Source: a virus
Reading direction: 5' to 3' (one strand)
Length of the DNA: 58,594 nucleotides
Virus record (IMG/VR): IMGVR_UViG_3300025520_000140
Span: 1-58,594 of that record
Both the position numbers and the translations under genes were made by a program. This document shows positions 15,663 to 23,638 of the stretch, in pieces (positions within the stretch are counted from its first letter, which is position 1; the number at the start of each line of letters is the position of its first letter). The notes under the pieces are model-generated. The model saw only the letters and a list, made by a program, of their open reading frames with translations, had not been told where the DNA came from and did no database searches.

Positions 15663-16277
15663 TCAGTCCTCCCTGTAATACAGATTGCCGCTGCCCTCAA
15701 ACTCAATGCCCTCGCTTACCACATCGTCGGCGGCCAATTCAATGCTGTCGCCCGCGATGAGCGCGTAGCCCTCATAGCGTTTTTTGCCTGGCCCTGCATC
15801 TAAATACAGAGCCACGATGATTTCCTGGCCGAGCCTTTCCGACAAGCGCCCGTCCGCCCAGTAGCTCTCCGCGGAGGCCGTAAAGCCCTTTACGGCGGGC
15901 AGGTGTTCCTTCCAGCCGTCGCTCGCAAAGGTGGTTACCTCCGCCGTGTCCGCCGCCAGCTCGGCGCTCCAGTTGAAGAAGCCGCCCGCCTGATCAACTT
16001 TTACGCTTTTGCCGCTGACCGTCACCGCGTCTCCTTCAAGTAGTGGCGCTAAAAAGCGTATCACGCCGCCCAAATGTTCTACGGTAAATCCGCCGCTGAC
16101 CACCATATCGTTGACGTACACCACAACGGGCGCGTTTTTGTCCAGATACCTTAAGGTCTCATTCTCAATGGTATAGGCCGTCCTCTGCGGGTTGCCCAAG
16201 GTGTTCTCCTTCGTAAAGGCCACCGGCTCAGCTTCCGTCTGCAGGAATACCGCGCCTACTTTGCCAGCTAAAGGCAT
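15663..16277 (-). CDS. major tail protein paralogue, 204 aa
   Basis: Tail tube-like protein. The C-terminal 90 residues (STFASDGWKEHLPAVKGFTASAESYW..., ending IEFEGSGNLYYRED) match the neighbouring 127-aa tube protein in pattern and ending (FEFQGTGALEYN). The N-terminal 100 residues are an additional beta domain with VNDMVVSGGFTVEHLGGVIRFLAPLLEGDAVTVSG. Two tandem tube-like genes may supply core and decorated subunits or a tube-terminator variant. Confidence 0.78.
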   Translation of the reverse strand: MPLAGKVGAVFLQTEAEPVAFTKENTLGNPQRTAYTIENETLRYLDKNAPVVVYVNDMVVSGGFTVEHLGGVIRFLAPLLEGDAVTVSGKSVKVDQAGGFFNWSAELAADTAEVTTFASDGWKEHLPAVKGFTASAESYWADGRLSERLGQEIIVALYLDAGPGKKRYEGYALIAGDSIELAADDVVSEGIEFEGSGNLYYRED

Positions 16278-16291
16278 GATTTTTCACCGCC

Positions 16292-16675
16292 TTAGTTGTA
16301 TTCCAGCGCGCCGGTGCCCTGGAACTCAAAGGAGATACTGACCGTATCGTCCACCGGGTCCTCCACGGACAGGCCGGAGATATGGGCGCTGCCGGAATAA
16401 TAGTTTGTGGCGTTGACATAGAGCCTGAGCGAGACTTCCGCGCCGTTTAAGTACGCCTCCTGCAGCGCCCTCTGGCCGGTGGCGTCCGTATGCACCGAGT
16501 AGAAGCCTTCGGCCGACGCCGACCATTCCTTTAAGCCGGCGATGAATTTCTTCCAGTCGTCGCCGAGGGCCGTTACGTCAAGCGTATCCGCGCCCAGCTC
16601 CAACGACCAGCTGCTGATATCCATAACGGCGCTTGCGCCCAGCCCCAGTTTGCCGCTTTTACCTGCTATGGCCAT
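16292..16675 (-). CDS. tail tube protein, 127 aa
   Basis: A small tail tube protein of the phi13/TP901-1 type. MDISSWSLELGADTLDVTALGDDWKKFIAGLKEWSASAEGFY contains the characteristic GxDxWK and SxxG patterns, and the protein ends in a beta hairpin (ISFEFQGTGALEYN). Encoded immediately after the tail terminator, as expected. Likely the main subunit of the tube. Confidence 0.85.
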   Translation of the reverse strand: MAIAGKSGKLGLGASAVMDISSWSLELGADTLDVTALGDDWKKFIAGLKEWSASAEGFYSVHTDATGQRALQEAYLNGAEVSLRLYVNATNYYSGSAHISGLSVEDPVDDTVSISFEFQGTGALEYN

Positions 16676-16678
16676 GGT

Positions 16679-17056
16679 TTAACCCTCCTCAAACTGAAAT
16701 TCAAATTCTAATGATACGGAATAAAGCCCCGTATCCTGTTCATAGTCGGGCACTTCATCCAGGAGCAAGACAGCGCCGATGGTCAGGCCGTTCATCGCTC
16801 CGGAGAAGTTCTGCAGCGCCCCTTGGATGGTCTTAGCCGTCTCTATCGCCTGTCTATATGACTTGGCAAAGCAGCTAAACTGCAGCCGCTGCTTTACAAA
16901 GCCGGTGTCCGCTGTCAGGCTGTGCAGCCGCTCCACCGAGACGGGGAAGTAGGCCACGGCCGGAAGATCGCGCTTTTGCGGCAAGAGGAACGGGTAGAGC
17001 GCGCCCTTTAGTTTTGGCTGCAGATAGCCGCTGACCGCTTCCTCCAGTCTCATCAT
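16679..17056 (-). CDS. tail completion/terminator protein (DUF3168-like), 125 aa
   Basis: Minor protein capping the head-proximal end of the tail. The pattern LPAVAYFPVSVERLHSLTADTGFVKQRLQFSCFAKSYRQAIETAKTIQGAL with a C-terminal VSLEFEFQFE fits the phage gp17-like terminator group. It overlaps the HK97-gp10-like gene by 4 bases. Confidence 0.78.
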   Translation of the reverse strand: MMRLEEAVSGYLQPKLKGALYPFLLPQKRDLPAVAYFPVSVERLHSLTADTGFVKQRLQFSCFAKSYRQAIETAKTIQGALQNFSGAMNGLTIGAVLLLDEVPDYEQDTGLYSVSLEFEFQFEEG

Positions 17057-17460
17057 CTCACCCTCCCGATGGCTTTTAACAGCTCGTCGTTTACCGCCTT
17101 GGCGACGCTGCTCTTGTTCTCGTCAATAGCCGGGCGGAGAAAGGGCTGGGCCTTCATTTTAGATGTCCCCAGCTCCACCGGGGCGAAATGATCCGCCCCT
17201 TTTCCCCTGGTCACCACATGCTCGCTTTTGATATGGGGCTTGCGCACCTTGCTTTTTTTGAGCGTTAAGCTGTCCCGCAAAAGCCCGGTATCCACCGGCG
17301 CTTTTTGTTTGGCTGCTGCCAGCACAATTTCGGCCCCGGCCCCTGAGGCTTTGTCCAGCGCGTCTGCCGCCGCGTCGCCCAGCTGCTCCACGAGCTTTAT
17401 GACCTCGTCCAAGCCCTCGATATGCGTTTTTAGCTTCTTTACCCGCAGCCGCTTAGCCAT
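17053..17460 (-). CDS. HK97 gp10-family head-tail protein, 135 aa
   Basis: Typical features are an N-terminal helix (IEGLDEVIKLVEQLGDAAADALDKASGAGAEIVLAAAKQKAPVDTGLLRDSL) with the family motif APVDTGxLRxS, and the C-terminal AQPFLRPAIDENK. It is a neck component joining head and tail. I chose the ATG at 17460 with GGAGAG eight bases upstream; an ATG 9 bases earlier is possible. Confidence 0.85.
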   Translation of the reverse strand: MAKRLRVKKLKTHIEGLDEVIKLVEQLGDAAADALDKASGAGAEIVLAAAKQKAPVDTGLLRDSLTLKKSKVRKPHIKSEHVVTRGKGADHFAPVELGTSKMKAQPFLRPAIDENKSSVAKAVNDELLKAIGRVR

Positions 17461-17779
17461 CCGGGACACTCTCCTTGCACATGAGATTCAGCTCGACGCC
17501 GCGCTCCTCAAAATTCAGCGCGGAGATAATCTCAAAAATACGCGCGCCAAAGACGACGCGCATTTTCGGCGTGATCCCGCTGCGATAGCGCATGGTGATC
17601 TTTGTGGAAACCTCGGCGTTGGTTTGGGCGGAAGCGAAGTACTCCTTGCCGGAAACGGGTGTAATGCTGGCCCAGACCGTGGCCACGTCCGTCCACGCGG
17701 GTTCCTCCGCGCCAAAGCTGTCTCTGCCGGCGGTATATGCCTGAATCCTGACCCGGTGCCGCAGTTTCCCGATCTTCAT
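17453..17779 (-). CDS. head closure protein (SPP1 gp16-like), 108 aa
   Basis: Starts MKIGKLRHRVRIQAYTAGRDSFGAEEPAWTDVATVWASITPVSGKEYF. This is the standard head-tail adaptor pattern with a conserved W(A)xIxPxSGxE. The C-terminus (VVFGARIFEIISALNFEERGVELNLMCKE) completes the beta barrel. It seals DNA in the filled capsid. Its ends overlap both neighbouring genes by a few bases. Confidence 0.88.
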   Translation of the reverse strand: MKIGKLRHRVRIQAYTAGRDSFGAEEPAWTDVATVWASITPVSGKEYFASAQTNAEVSTKITMRYRSGITPKMRVVFGARIFEIISALNFEERGVELNLMCKESVPDG

Positions 17780-18057
17780 CACCACTCCGCCTTTCGGTAG
17801 GAGAAGAGCAGGGCTTTGAGCACCTGGGTCAGCTCGTCATGTTTCAAGTCGTTTCGCTCCTCAAAAAGCTTGGCCACGGCGTAGTAAATAGCGTGCTTGA
17901 CCGGCTCGGGCGCGCTTCCCGCAAACTCGCTCAGAGGGAAGCGGAGGACGCCTTCCACCAGTTCCTCTGCCGCTTCGATCAGGCTTTCGATGAGCGCGTC
18001 CTCCGCCTCACCGTCAACTCTCAGCCACGCTTTTGTATCATGAAGTGTGACCGCCAT
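17779..18057 (-). CDS. head-tail connector protein (gp6-like), 92 aa
   Basis: Start MAVTLHDTKAWLRVDGEAEDALIESLIEAAEELVEGVL is the helical gp6-like adaptor signature (lead KxWLRVD-x-DD). It binds under the portal. The ATG at 18057 is preceded by AAAGGGGGGC; a longer frame from 18078 lacks a site. A strong hairpin (18084-18111) separates it from the capsid gene. Confidence 0.88.
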   Translation of the reverse strand: MAVTLHDTKAWLRVDGEAEDALIESLIEAAEELVEGVLRFPLSEFAGSAPEPVKHAIYYAVAKLFEERNDLKHDELTQVLKALLFSYRKAEW

Positions 18058-18076
18058 CGCGCCCGCCCCCCTTTCC

Positions 18077-18111
18077 AAAACTGGGCAGGCAGCCGTTTAG
18101 GGCTGCCTGCC
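18077..18111 (-). terminator. strong hairpin between capsid and connector genes
   Basis: Eleven perfect base pairs, GGCAGGCAGCC (18084-18094) against GGCTGCCTGCC (18101-18111), with a six-base loop. On the minus strand CAGTTTT follows. The short T run suggests a leaky terminator or mRNA-stabilising hairpin that raises capsid expression above downstream neck genes. Confidence 0.7.
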
Positions 18112-18122
18112 GTAAGATAAAA

Positions 18123-19316
18123 CTACGCCTTTTGCTGCAATATCTTGATGGCCTCCGGCAGCACTAGCTTGCCGTCCACCCGCTGGGTGGCGATGAAGCC
18201 TACCTGCCCGGTGGGGGCGAACAGCTCGCTTAGCCGCTTGAACACCCGGCCCTGGCGGTCAGCCACCCAGTAGTAGCCGAAGTCGCCGAATACCACGGTC
18301 TTGGCACCCGCCTCGATTACCGGCACAAAGGCCGAGGTGTACAAGGGGCGGTTGAGGATGGTGTCGGGTGTTGCTTCCTTGATGGACGGCTGCCATAGAT
18401 ACTGGCCGGTGCTGTCTTTGAGCTTGCGGATGGCCTTGACCGTGGCGTCGTTCATGACAAAGACGGCTTTTTTGCGGTAAGGGGACTTGAGGCTGTAGAA
18501 CAGGTCCAGTATTTCGTCTAAGGTGATGGCTGCCGCGGCGGCCGTGGTCGCGCCAACCTGCCCGCCGCCAGTGGCGGCAAGGATGCCGGTGGGTTTCCCT
18601 AGGCCGTCGCCCACAAAGAAGGCTTCCTCCTCCTTGGCTCCTATGCGGCGGGCGAACTCCCTGGCGATGTAGTTCTCCAGATTGAAGACGCTGTCGTTTA
18701 ACAGCTCCTCGCTGACCTTAATCATGGTGGCCAGCTTGAAAGCGCCGATGGACACCTGCCCGAAGCTGTCGTCGCTTTCGGGGATCTGCCCTTCCTCATC
18801 CACCCAGGAGGCGGTGCCTTTGCTTGCCACCACGGGGATCTTGCGGTCGCCACTGGAGGTGGTAATGACATTGGCCAGCTGCCGGAAGATGTTTTCTTCC
18901 TCAAGCGACTTCACCAAGGTGCGCTCAAACTCGTCGGGTACCAGGTAGCCGCCCTCGGTATCCTCGCCGACTTGCAGCGCGTTTTGGATATCGGCGGTGC
19001 GCTTGCCGCGCATGGCGTTCCAGAAGGCCCGCTTGTACTCGGCCGCGGCCCGGCCGCTCTTGCTCTCGCCGTGGGCAGACGGCTTGTTGGTGATGGGGTT
19101 ATTGGTCGGGTGGGAAAGCTCCGCGTCAAGGGCGGCCTGACGCTCCAGCCGCTCGATTTCCCTGCCCAGCGCCACCACGTCGCCCTCCATCTTTTCGTAG
19201 GCGGCGGTATCTTCCGCGGACAAAAGCCCGTCGCCGCCCCGCTTGCTGTCAAGGTAGGCCTTTGCCGCTTCCCATGCCTTGGCGCGCTTTTCGCGCAGTT
19301 CCAGGATTTTGCTCAT
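18123..19316 (-). CDS. HK97-family major capsid protein, 397 aa
   Basis: The first 100 or so residues form the charged coiled-coil delta domain (LELREKRAKAWEAAKAYLDSKRGGDG..., VALGREIERLERQAALDAEL), which acts as internal scaffold and is removed by the upstream protease. The rest shows the HK97 fold: TEGGYLVPDEFERTLVKSLEEENIFRQLANVI, then KIPVVASKGTASWVDEEGQIPESDDSFGQVSIGAFKLATMIKVSEELLNDS, and the closing GQVGFIATQRVDGKLVLPEAIKILQ. Length is normal. It follows the protease in the canonical portal-protease-capsid order. Confidence 0.95.
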   Translation of the reverse strand: MSKILELREKRAKAWEAAKAYLDSKRGGDGLLSAEDTAAYEKMEGDVVALGREIERLERQAALDAELSHPTNNPITNKPSAHGESKSGRAAAEYKRAFWNAMRGKRTADIQNALQVGEDTEGGYLVPDEFERTLVKSLEEENIFRQLANVITTSSGDRKIPVVASKGTASWVDEEGQIPESDDSFGQVSIGAFKLATMIKVSEELLNDSVFNLENYIAREFARRIGAKEEEAFFVGDGLGKPTGILAATGGGQVGATTAAAAAITLDEILDLFYSLKSPYRKKAVFVMNDATVKAIRKLKDSTGQYLWQPSIKEATPDTILNRPLYTSAFVPVIEAGAKTVVFGDFGYYWVADRQGRVFKRLSELFAPTGQVGFIATQRVDGKLVLPEAIKILQQKA

Positions 19317-19337
19317 TGTGTTTGTCCTCCTTAAAAT

Positions 19338-20027
19338 TTAGTGGGAAATTAATGAGAGCCGCTTATCCAGCGACTCGATGGGGGTACCCGTTTTCGGTTT
19401 GGCCTTGGGGATTTTCCCAAGCAGGGAGTTGGCGACCGCCATGCGGCTGAAGATCAGGCCTTCTCCTGAGTCCTTCGGGTCCTCGCCGGATGTGAACAGG
19501 ATTTTGTCCGCAAAGCCAAGTTCCACAGCTTTTTTGGCGTTCATCCAGGTTTCCGCGTCCATCAGGTGGGAGAGTTTCACCCTTGAGAGGCCGGATTTCA
19601 GCTCATAAGCGTTGATGATGCTCTCCTTGACCTCATCCAGCAAGGCCTTAGCGCGGAGCATCTCCTCACTGTCGCCGATGGCGATGGTCGAGGGGTTGTG
19701 GATCATCAGCATGGAGACGGGCGACATGTACACCTCGCCGCCGGCCATGGCGATGACCGAGGCGGCGCTGGCGGCCAAGCCGTCAATTTTGACGGTGACC
19801 TGCCCGGCATAGTCCATGAGCATGTTGTAAATTTGCGCCGCCGCGAAAACATCGCCGCCGGGAGAGTTGATCCACACCGTGATGTCGCCCGCGCCCGCCA
19901 ACAGCTCGCCCTTAAACAGCTTGGGCGTCACCTCGTCGCCCCACCAGGATTCCTCGGCGATGGGGCCGTTAAGATAGAGGGTGCGCTCTTCGTCCGAATT
20001 GCGCACCCAGTTCCAGAATTTCCTCAT
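19338..20027 (-). CDS. ClpP-like prohead protease, 229 aa
   Basis: Head maturation protease of the ClpP/S14 family, which cleaves the capsid delta domain. The catalytic serine lies in GLAASAASVIAMAGG and the histidine in SMLMIHNPST, and an acidic third residue is expected further on near LMDAETW. The N-terminal INSPGGDVFAAAQIYNML motif is typical. It overlaps the portal gene by 4 bases. Confidence 0.93.
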   Translation of the reverse strand: MRKFWNWVRNSDEERTLYLNGPIAEESWWGDEVTPKLFKGELLAGAGDITVWINSPGGDVFAAAQIYNMLMDYAGQVTVKIDGLAASAASVIAMAGGEVYMSPVSMLMIHNPSTIAIGDSEEMLRAKALLDEVKESIINAYELKSGLSRVKLSHLMDAETWMNAKKAVELGFADKILFTSGEDPKDSGEGLIFSRMAVANSLLGKIPKAKPKTGTPIESLDKRLSLISH

Positions 20028-21277
20028 GTGCTGACCTCCTTCGGTTGATGGTTGGCAAAGACGCCCGCCTCAGCCAGCTTCGTCATATTGCCGTTGACCA
20101 GATACAAGTCCCCGCCCTCCTCGGCGGGGATGCGGTTCATATCCTCAAGTTCGCGGATGTCGTTCGCCGACAGCCAGCCGTTCTGTCGTCCCGTGGCGTA
20201 ACCGGTCATGCGGCTTTGGTAGTCGCCCCGCAGCAGCCCGTCCACATTGAACCGCACAAAGTAGCGGGGCTTTTCCGAAGGCAGGAGGAGGGACTGCTGC
20301 AAAGCCTGTTCCCAGCGCACCACCCACGGGTCGAGGGTGTACTTGACGAATTCCAGCGACTGCTGCTCGATATTGGAAAAGCTCGACTTCTCAAGGTCGC
20401 CGACCATGTGGGGCGGGACACGGAAAATGCGGGCGATCTCATTGATCTGGAATTTGCGTGTCTCCAGAAACTGCGCCTGTTCCGGCGGGATGCCGATGGC
20501 CTGGAATTTCATGCCCTCTTCCAGCACGGCGATGCGGTGGGCGTTGCCGCTCCCCTGATAGACCGCGTTCCAGCTTTCCCGCACCCTTTTGGGGTCTTTG
20601 ACCACGCCCGGATGCTCCAGCACGCCGCCTGGATTGGCTCCGTTGGCGAAGAAGGAGGCGCCGTACTCCTCCGTCGCCATGGCCATGCCGATGGCGTTCT
20701 TGGCAATGGCGATGGGCGAGTAGCCGACCAGCCCGTCAAAGCCAAGGCCGGGGATATGCAAGACCTCGTCCCGGCGCAGGGTCACTGTTCCGCTATCCGG
20801 GTTAATCCGGCTTTCCTCGGCGTCGCGGCGGTAGGTATAGGTTAGTTCGCCGTTTGCGGCTCTCGCCACATCCATCTTGTTCGGCAGCAGGGGGTAGAGG
20901 GCCATTACCTGGCCGCGCCCGTCCCGGATCACCTGCGCGTAGGCGTTGCCCCAAAGCAGAAGATGGCTCATCAGCGTTTCCCTGAACACAAATGAAGTCA
21001 TCTCCGGGTTTGGTTCGCTATGGAGGAGGTAGTACAGCCGGTGCCCCACCGCTTTCTCCTTGCCGCCATCGGCTTTGTAGCGGTATACGCGAAGCGGCAG
21101 CCCGGCTATAGCTTCGGCCAGTATGCGCACGCAGGCATACACCGCCGTGGCCTGCATGGCTGTCCGCTCGTTGACCATCTTGCCGCTGGCCGTGCCGCCG
21201 AACAGGAAGGAGAACCCGCTGCCCACGCGGTTTTGCGGCCTATCCCGCGTTCGGAACAGCCGGGAAAATATGCTCAT
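20024..21277 (-). CDS. HK97-type portal protein, 417 aa
   Basis: Dodecameric DNA channel of the capsid vertex. Family marks are NERTAMQATAVYACVRILAEAIAGLPLRVYR near residue 40, NPEMTSFVFRETLMSHLLLWGNAYAQVIRDGRGQVMALYPLLP, HIPGLGFDGLVGYSPIAIAKNAIG, and EIARIFRVPPHMVGDLEKSSFSNIEQQSLEFVKYTLDPW. Length is normal. Start overlaps the terminase stop by 4 bases. Confidence 0.95.
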   Translation of the reverse strand: MSIFSRLFRTRDRPQNRVGSGFSFLFGGTASGKMVNERTAMQATAVYACVRILAEAIAGLPLRVYRYKADGGKEKAVGHRLYYLLHSEPNPEMTSFVFRETLMSHLLLWGNAYAQVIRDGRGQVMALYPLLPNKMDVARAANGELTYTYRRDAEESRINPDSGTVTLRRDEVLHIPGLGFDGLVGYSPIAIAKNAIGMAMATEEYGASFFANGANPGGVLEHPGVVKDPKRVRESWNAVYQGSGNAHRIAVLEEGMKFQAIGIPPEQAQFLETRKFQINEIARIFRVPPHMVGDLEKSSFSNIEQQSLEFVKYTLDPWVVRWEQALQQSLLLPSEKPRYFVRFNVDGLLRGDYQSRMTGYATGRQNGWLSANDIRELEDMNRIPAEEGGDLYLVNGNMTKLAEAGVFANHQPKEVST

Positions 21278-22878
21278 AAGATCAATAACCCCCTCTCATC
21301 ATAGACTGAAGCGCCGCCATCGCCGGAGCCGCAGCGCAGGGCCCGGTCAAGCGCCATAATAGTCGCCACCGCGCCATCGATTCGTTCCGTGGATTTTTCT
21401 TTGTCTGGCTTGATGTTGCCGGCGGGATCGGTGCGAATGTAGATATTGTCCATCATCCAGCGCAGCACCGGATGCCCGCCGTGGGCGATTTTCTCCTCCA
21501 GCGTCAACTTCATCAGCTCCTTGGTGGGCGGCGACATATCCTTAAAGCCCTGCCCAAAGGGGACGACAGTAAAGCCCAGCCCCTCAAGGTTCTGTACCAT
21601 CTGCACCGCGCCCCAGCGGTCAAAGGCGATTTCGCGGATGTTGTACTTTTCGCCTAAGTTTTCAATGAATCGCTCGATGAAGCCGTAATGCACCACGTTC
21701 CCCTCGGTGGTCAGCAAATATCCCTGCTTCTCCCAGTGGTCGTACTGCACATGGTCTCGCCGCACCCGCAGGCCGATATTGTTCTCCGGCATCCAGAAGA
21801 AGGGGAGGACGCTGTATTTGCCGTCCTCATCTTCCGGCGGGAACACCAGCACAAAGGCGGTAATGTCAGTAGTAGAGGAGAGGTCAAGCCCGCCGTAGCA
21901 GACCCGCCCCTCGAGGCTCGCCGCATCCACCGGGAAGGCGCAGGCATCCCATTTCGCCATGGGCATCCAACGGACGGCCTGTTTGACCCATTGATTCAGG
22001 CGCAATTGCCGGAAGCTATTCTCCTCGGCGGGGTTCTGTTTGGCCGACTCGCAGGCCGCCCTCACTTTGTCCATGCCCACCGTAATGCCTAAACTTGGGT
22101 TCACTTTCTTCCACACCTTGGGGTCAGTCCAGTCGTCGTCCTCCTTCGCCCCGTAGATCACGGGATAGAAGGTGGGGTCGCGCTTCCTGCCTTCGAGGAT
22201 ATCTTTGGCCTTCTGGTGCGTCTCGTAGCAGATGCTCTGGTTGTCCGTTCCCGCCGTGGTAATCAGGAAGTAGAGCGGCTGCCGCCGCGCGTCGCCGGAG
22301 CCTTTGGTCATCACGTCAAAGAGCTTGCGGTTAGGCTGGGTATGCAACTCGTCGAACACAACGCCGTGGATGTTGAAACCGTGCTTGGAGTACGCCTCCG
22401 CGCTCAGCACCTGGTAGAAGCTGTTGGTCGGCAGGTATACCAGCCGTTTGGTGGATGCGAGCAATTTCACTCGCTTTGACAGCGCCGGGCACATCCGCAC
22501 CATATCGGCAGCCACCTCGAACACGATGGAGGCCTGCTGGCGGTCGGCGGCGCAGCCGTACACCTCGGCGCGCTCCTCGCCGTCGCCGCAGGTAAGCAGC
22601 AGGGCGATGGCGGCGGCCAGTTCAGACTTACCTTGTTTTTTGGGGATCTCCACATAGGCCGTGTTGAACTGCCTGCAGCCGTTGGGCTTGAGGATGCCGA
22701 AAAGGTCGCGGACAATCTGCTCCTGCCAGTCGATCAGTTCAAAGGGCTTCCCCGCCCAGGCGCCTTTGGTGTGGGAGAGGGCCTGGATAAAAGAAACGGC
22801 GTAATCGGCGGCGGCCTTCTCGTAGTACGAGCCTTCCGCCATGAAGGAGGTCGGCCTGTATTTTTTCAGTTTGCGCAT
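21274..22878 (-). CDS. terL: terminase large subunit, 534 aa
   Basis: ATP-driven packaging motor and nuclease. The ATPase domain has a Walker A-like AYVEIPKKQGKSELAAA and a Walker B HGVVFDELHTQ. The RNase H-like nuclease domain shows its acidic residues in CYGGLDLSSTTDITAFVLVF and IAFDRWGAVQMVQNLEGLGF. I chose the ATG at 22878 with GGAGG eight bases upstream. It is separated from terS by about 5.3 kb of modification and cassette genes, and a terminator-like hairpin lies just upstream. Confidence 0.95.
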   Translation of the reverse strand: MRKLKKYRPTSFMAEGSYYEKAAADYAVSFIQALSHTKGAWAGKPFELIDWQEQIVRDLFGILKPNGCRQFNTAYVEIPKKQGKSELAAAIALLLTCGDGEERAEVYGCAADRQQASIVFEVAADMVRMCPALSKRVKLLASTKRLVYLPTNSFYQVLSAEAYSKHGFNIHGVVFDELHTQPNRKLFDVMTKGSGDARRQPLYFLITTAGTDNQSICYETHQKAKDILEGRKRDPTFYPVIYGAKEDDDWTDPKVWKKVNPSLGITVGMDKVRAACESAKQNPAEENSFRQLRLNQWVKQAVRWMPMAKWDACAFPVDAASLEGRVCYGGLDLSSTTDITAFVLVFPPEDEDGKYSVLPFFWMPENNIGLRVRRDHVQYDHWEKQGYLLTTEGNVVHYGFIERFIENLGEKYNIREIAFDRWGAVQMVQNLEGLGFTVVPFGQGFKDMSPPTKELMKLTLEEKIAHGGHPVLRWMMDNIYIRTDPAGNIKPDKEKSTERIDGAVATIMALDRALRCGSGDGGASVYDERGLLIL

Positions 22879-22900
22879 AGGCACCGCCTCCTTTTTTGGG

Positions 22901-22930
22901 CAAAAGAAAAGAGCCTCCGCAGGAAGCTCT
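22901..22930 (-). terminator. terminator-like hairpin upstream of terL
   Basis: On the minus strand AGAGCTTCC, loop TGC, and GGAGGCTCT pair with one mismatch and are followed by TTTTCTTTTG. It sits between the DUF5049 gene and terL, so it would partly isolate the amidoligase cassette from the structural operon. Confidence 0.6.
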
Positions 22931-22958
22931 GTTTCTAATTGTTGTCGTTGATTATGAT

Positions 22959-23144
22959 TTATTCCATGTCCGCTTCACCGGTCAGGATAAAGCGGCTGTA
23001 CTCGGCTTTGTGCTCCTCCAGGTACAGCACAAGTTCGTAGAAGCCGCGCACATATGCCTCGTGCTGGACGCGCGGCAGGTCAAACATATTGGTGACGCCG
23101 CTGTCCCGGATGGCGAGGATCTGCTCCTTTATCTTTTCATTCAT
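22959..23144 (-). CDS. DUF5049-type small protein, 61 aa
   Basis: Starts at the ATG at 23144 (MNEKIKEQILAIRDSGVTNMFDLPRVQHEAYVRGFYELVLYLEEHKAEYSRFI). The pattern of a single helix, a TNMFD turn and a long terminal helix matches the small DUF5049 family found in Firmicutes phages near packaging genes. No function is known. It overlaps the cyclotransferase gene by 8 bases. Confidence 0.8.
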   Translation of the reverse strand: MNEKIKEQILAIRDSGVTNMFDLPRVQHEAYVRGFYELVLYLEEHKAEYSRFILTGEADME

Positions 23145-23601
23145 AGGCGGTTTCCTCCGTTTCCGCGGAATCGATGGTCGCCTGGCGCAGGATCTCCACA
23201 TCGAAGCCCGCGTCCCTGTAGCCTTCGAGGATAACCGAGTAATAATAGCAGCTTGGCTGGCCAAGCGGCCTGCCCTCGTTCATGACATACACCATCGCGC
23301 TGACGGTCTTGCCACTTAGCTTCACTTTCACCGTTTCCTTGCGGTAAAAGAACGGCCAGCCCTCGTAGCGGTCGAGCGCCACTTCGTCAGCCGGGGTGAT
23401 CTCCCAGACCAGTACGGGGACGCTGCCGCTTGGGCAAGGCTCCACCGTCGCCACCGCGTTTTCGCGCGCGCCCCGGAACAGGAGCCGCCAGCCATCCATC
23501 ATGCTTGCCCCCAGCACCCTCGCCGTGGGGCATCTGTCCGCCATCTGCTCCCGGTTTAAGTTGGAACCGTAGGCGATGTACAGCTTGTTGCGCTTATCCA
23601 T
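23137..23601 (-). CDS. gamma-glutamylcyclotransferase-like (AIG2/GGCT) protein, 154 aa
   Basis: GGCT-fold protein. It starts with YIAYGSNLNREQM, the substrate-binding YGSN loop, and has VEPCPSGSVPVLVWEITPADEVALDRYEGWPFFYRKETV, where the E in the YEGxPxFYxK region is the catalytic glutamate of the family. It would release 5-oxoproline from gamma-glutamyl amines or reverse a gamma-glutamyl linkage. Its neighbour, 37 bases away on the same strand, is an amidoligase that could form such a linkage. Family relatives pairing with amidoligases in phages are established knowledge; the substrate here is unknown. Confidence 0.88.
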   Translation of the reverse strand: MDKRNKLYIAYGSNLNREQMADRCPTARVLGASMMDGWRLLFRGARENAVATVEPCPSGSVPVLVWEITPADEVALDRYEGWPFFYRKETVKVKLSGKTVSAMVYVMNEGRPLGQPSCYYYSVILEGYRDAGFDVEILRQATIDSAETEETAYE

Positions 23602-23638
23602 TGTCCATGCCCTCCTTGCTCTTGGCTGCGGGGGCGGC

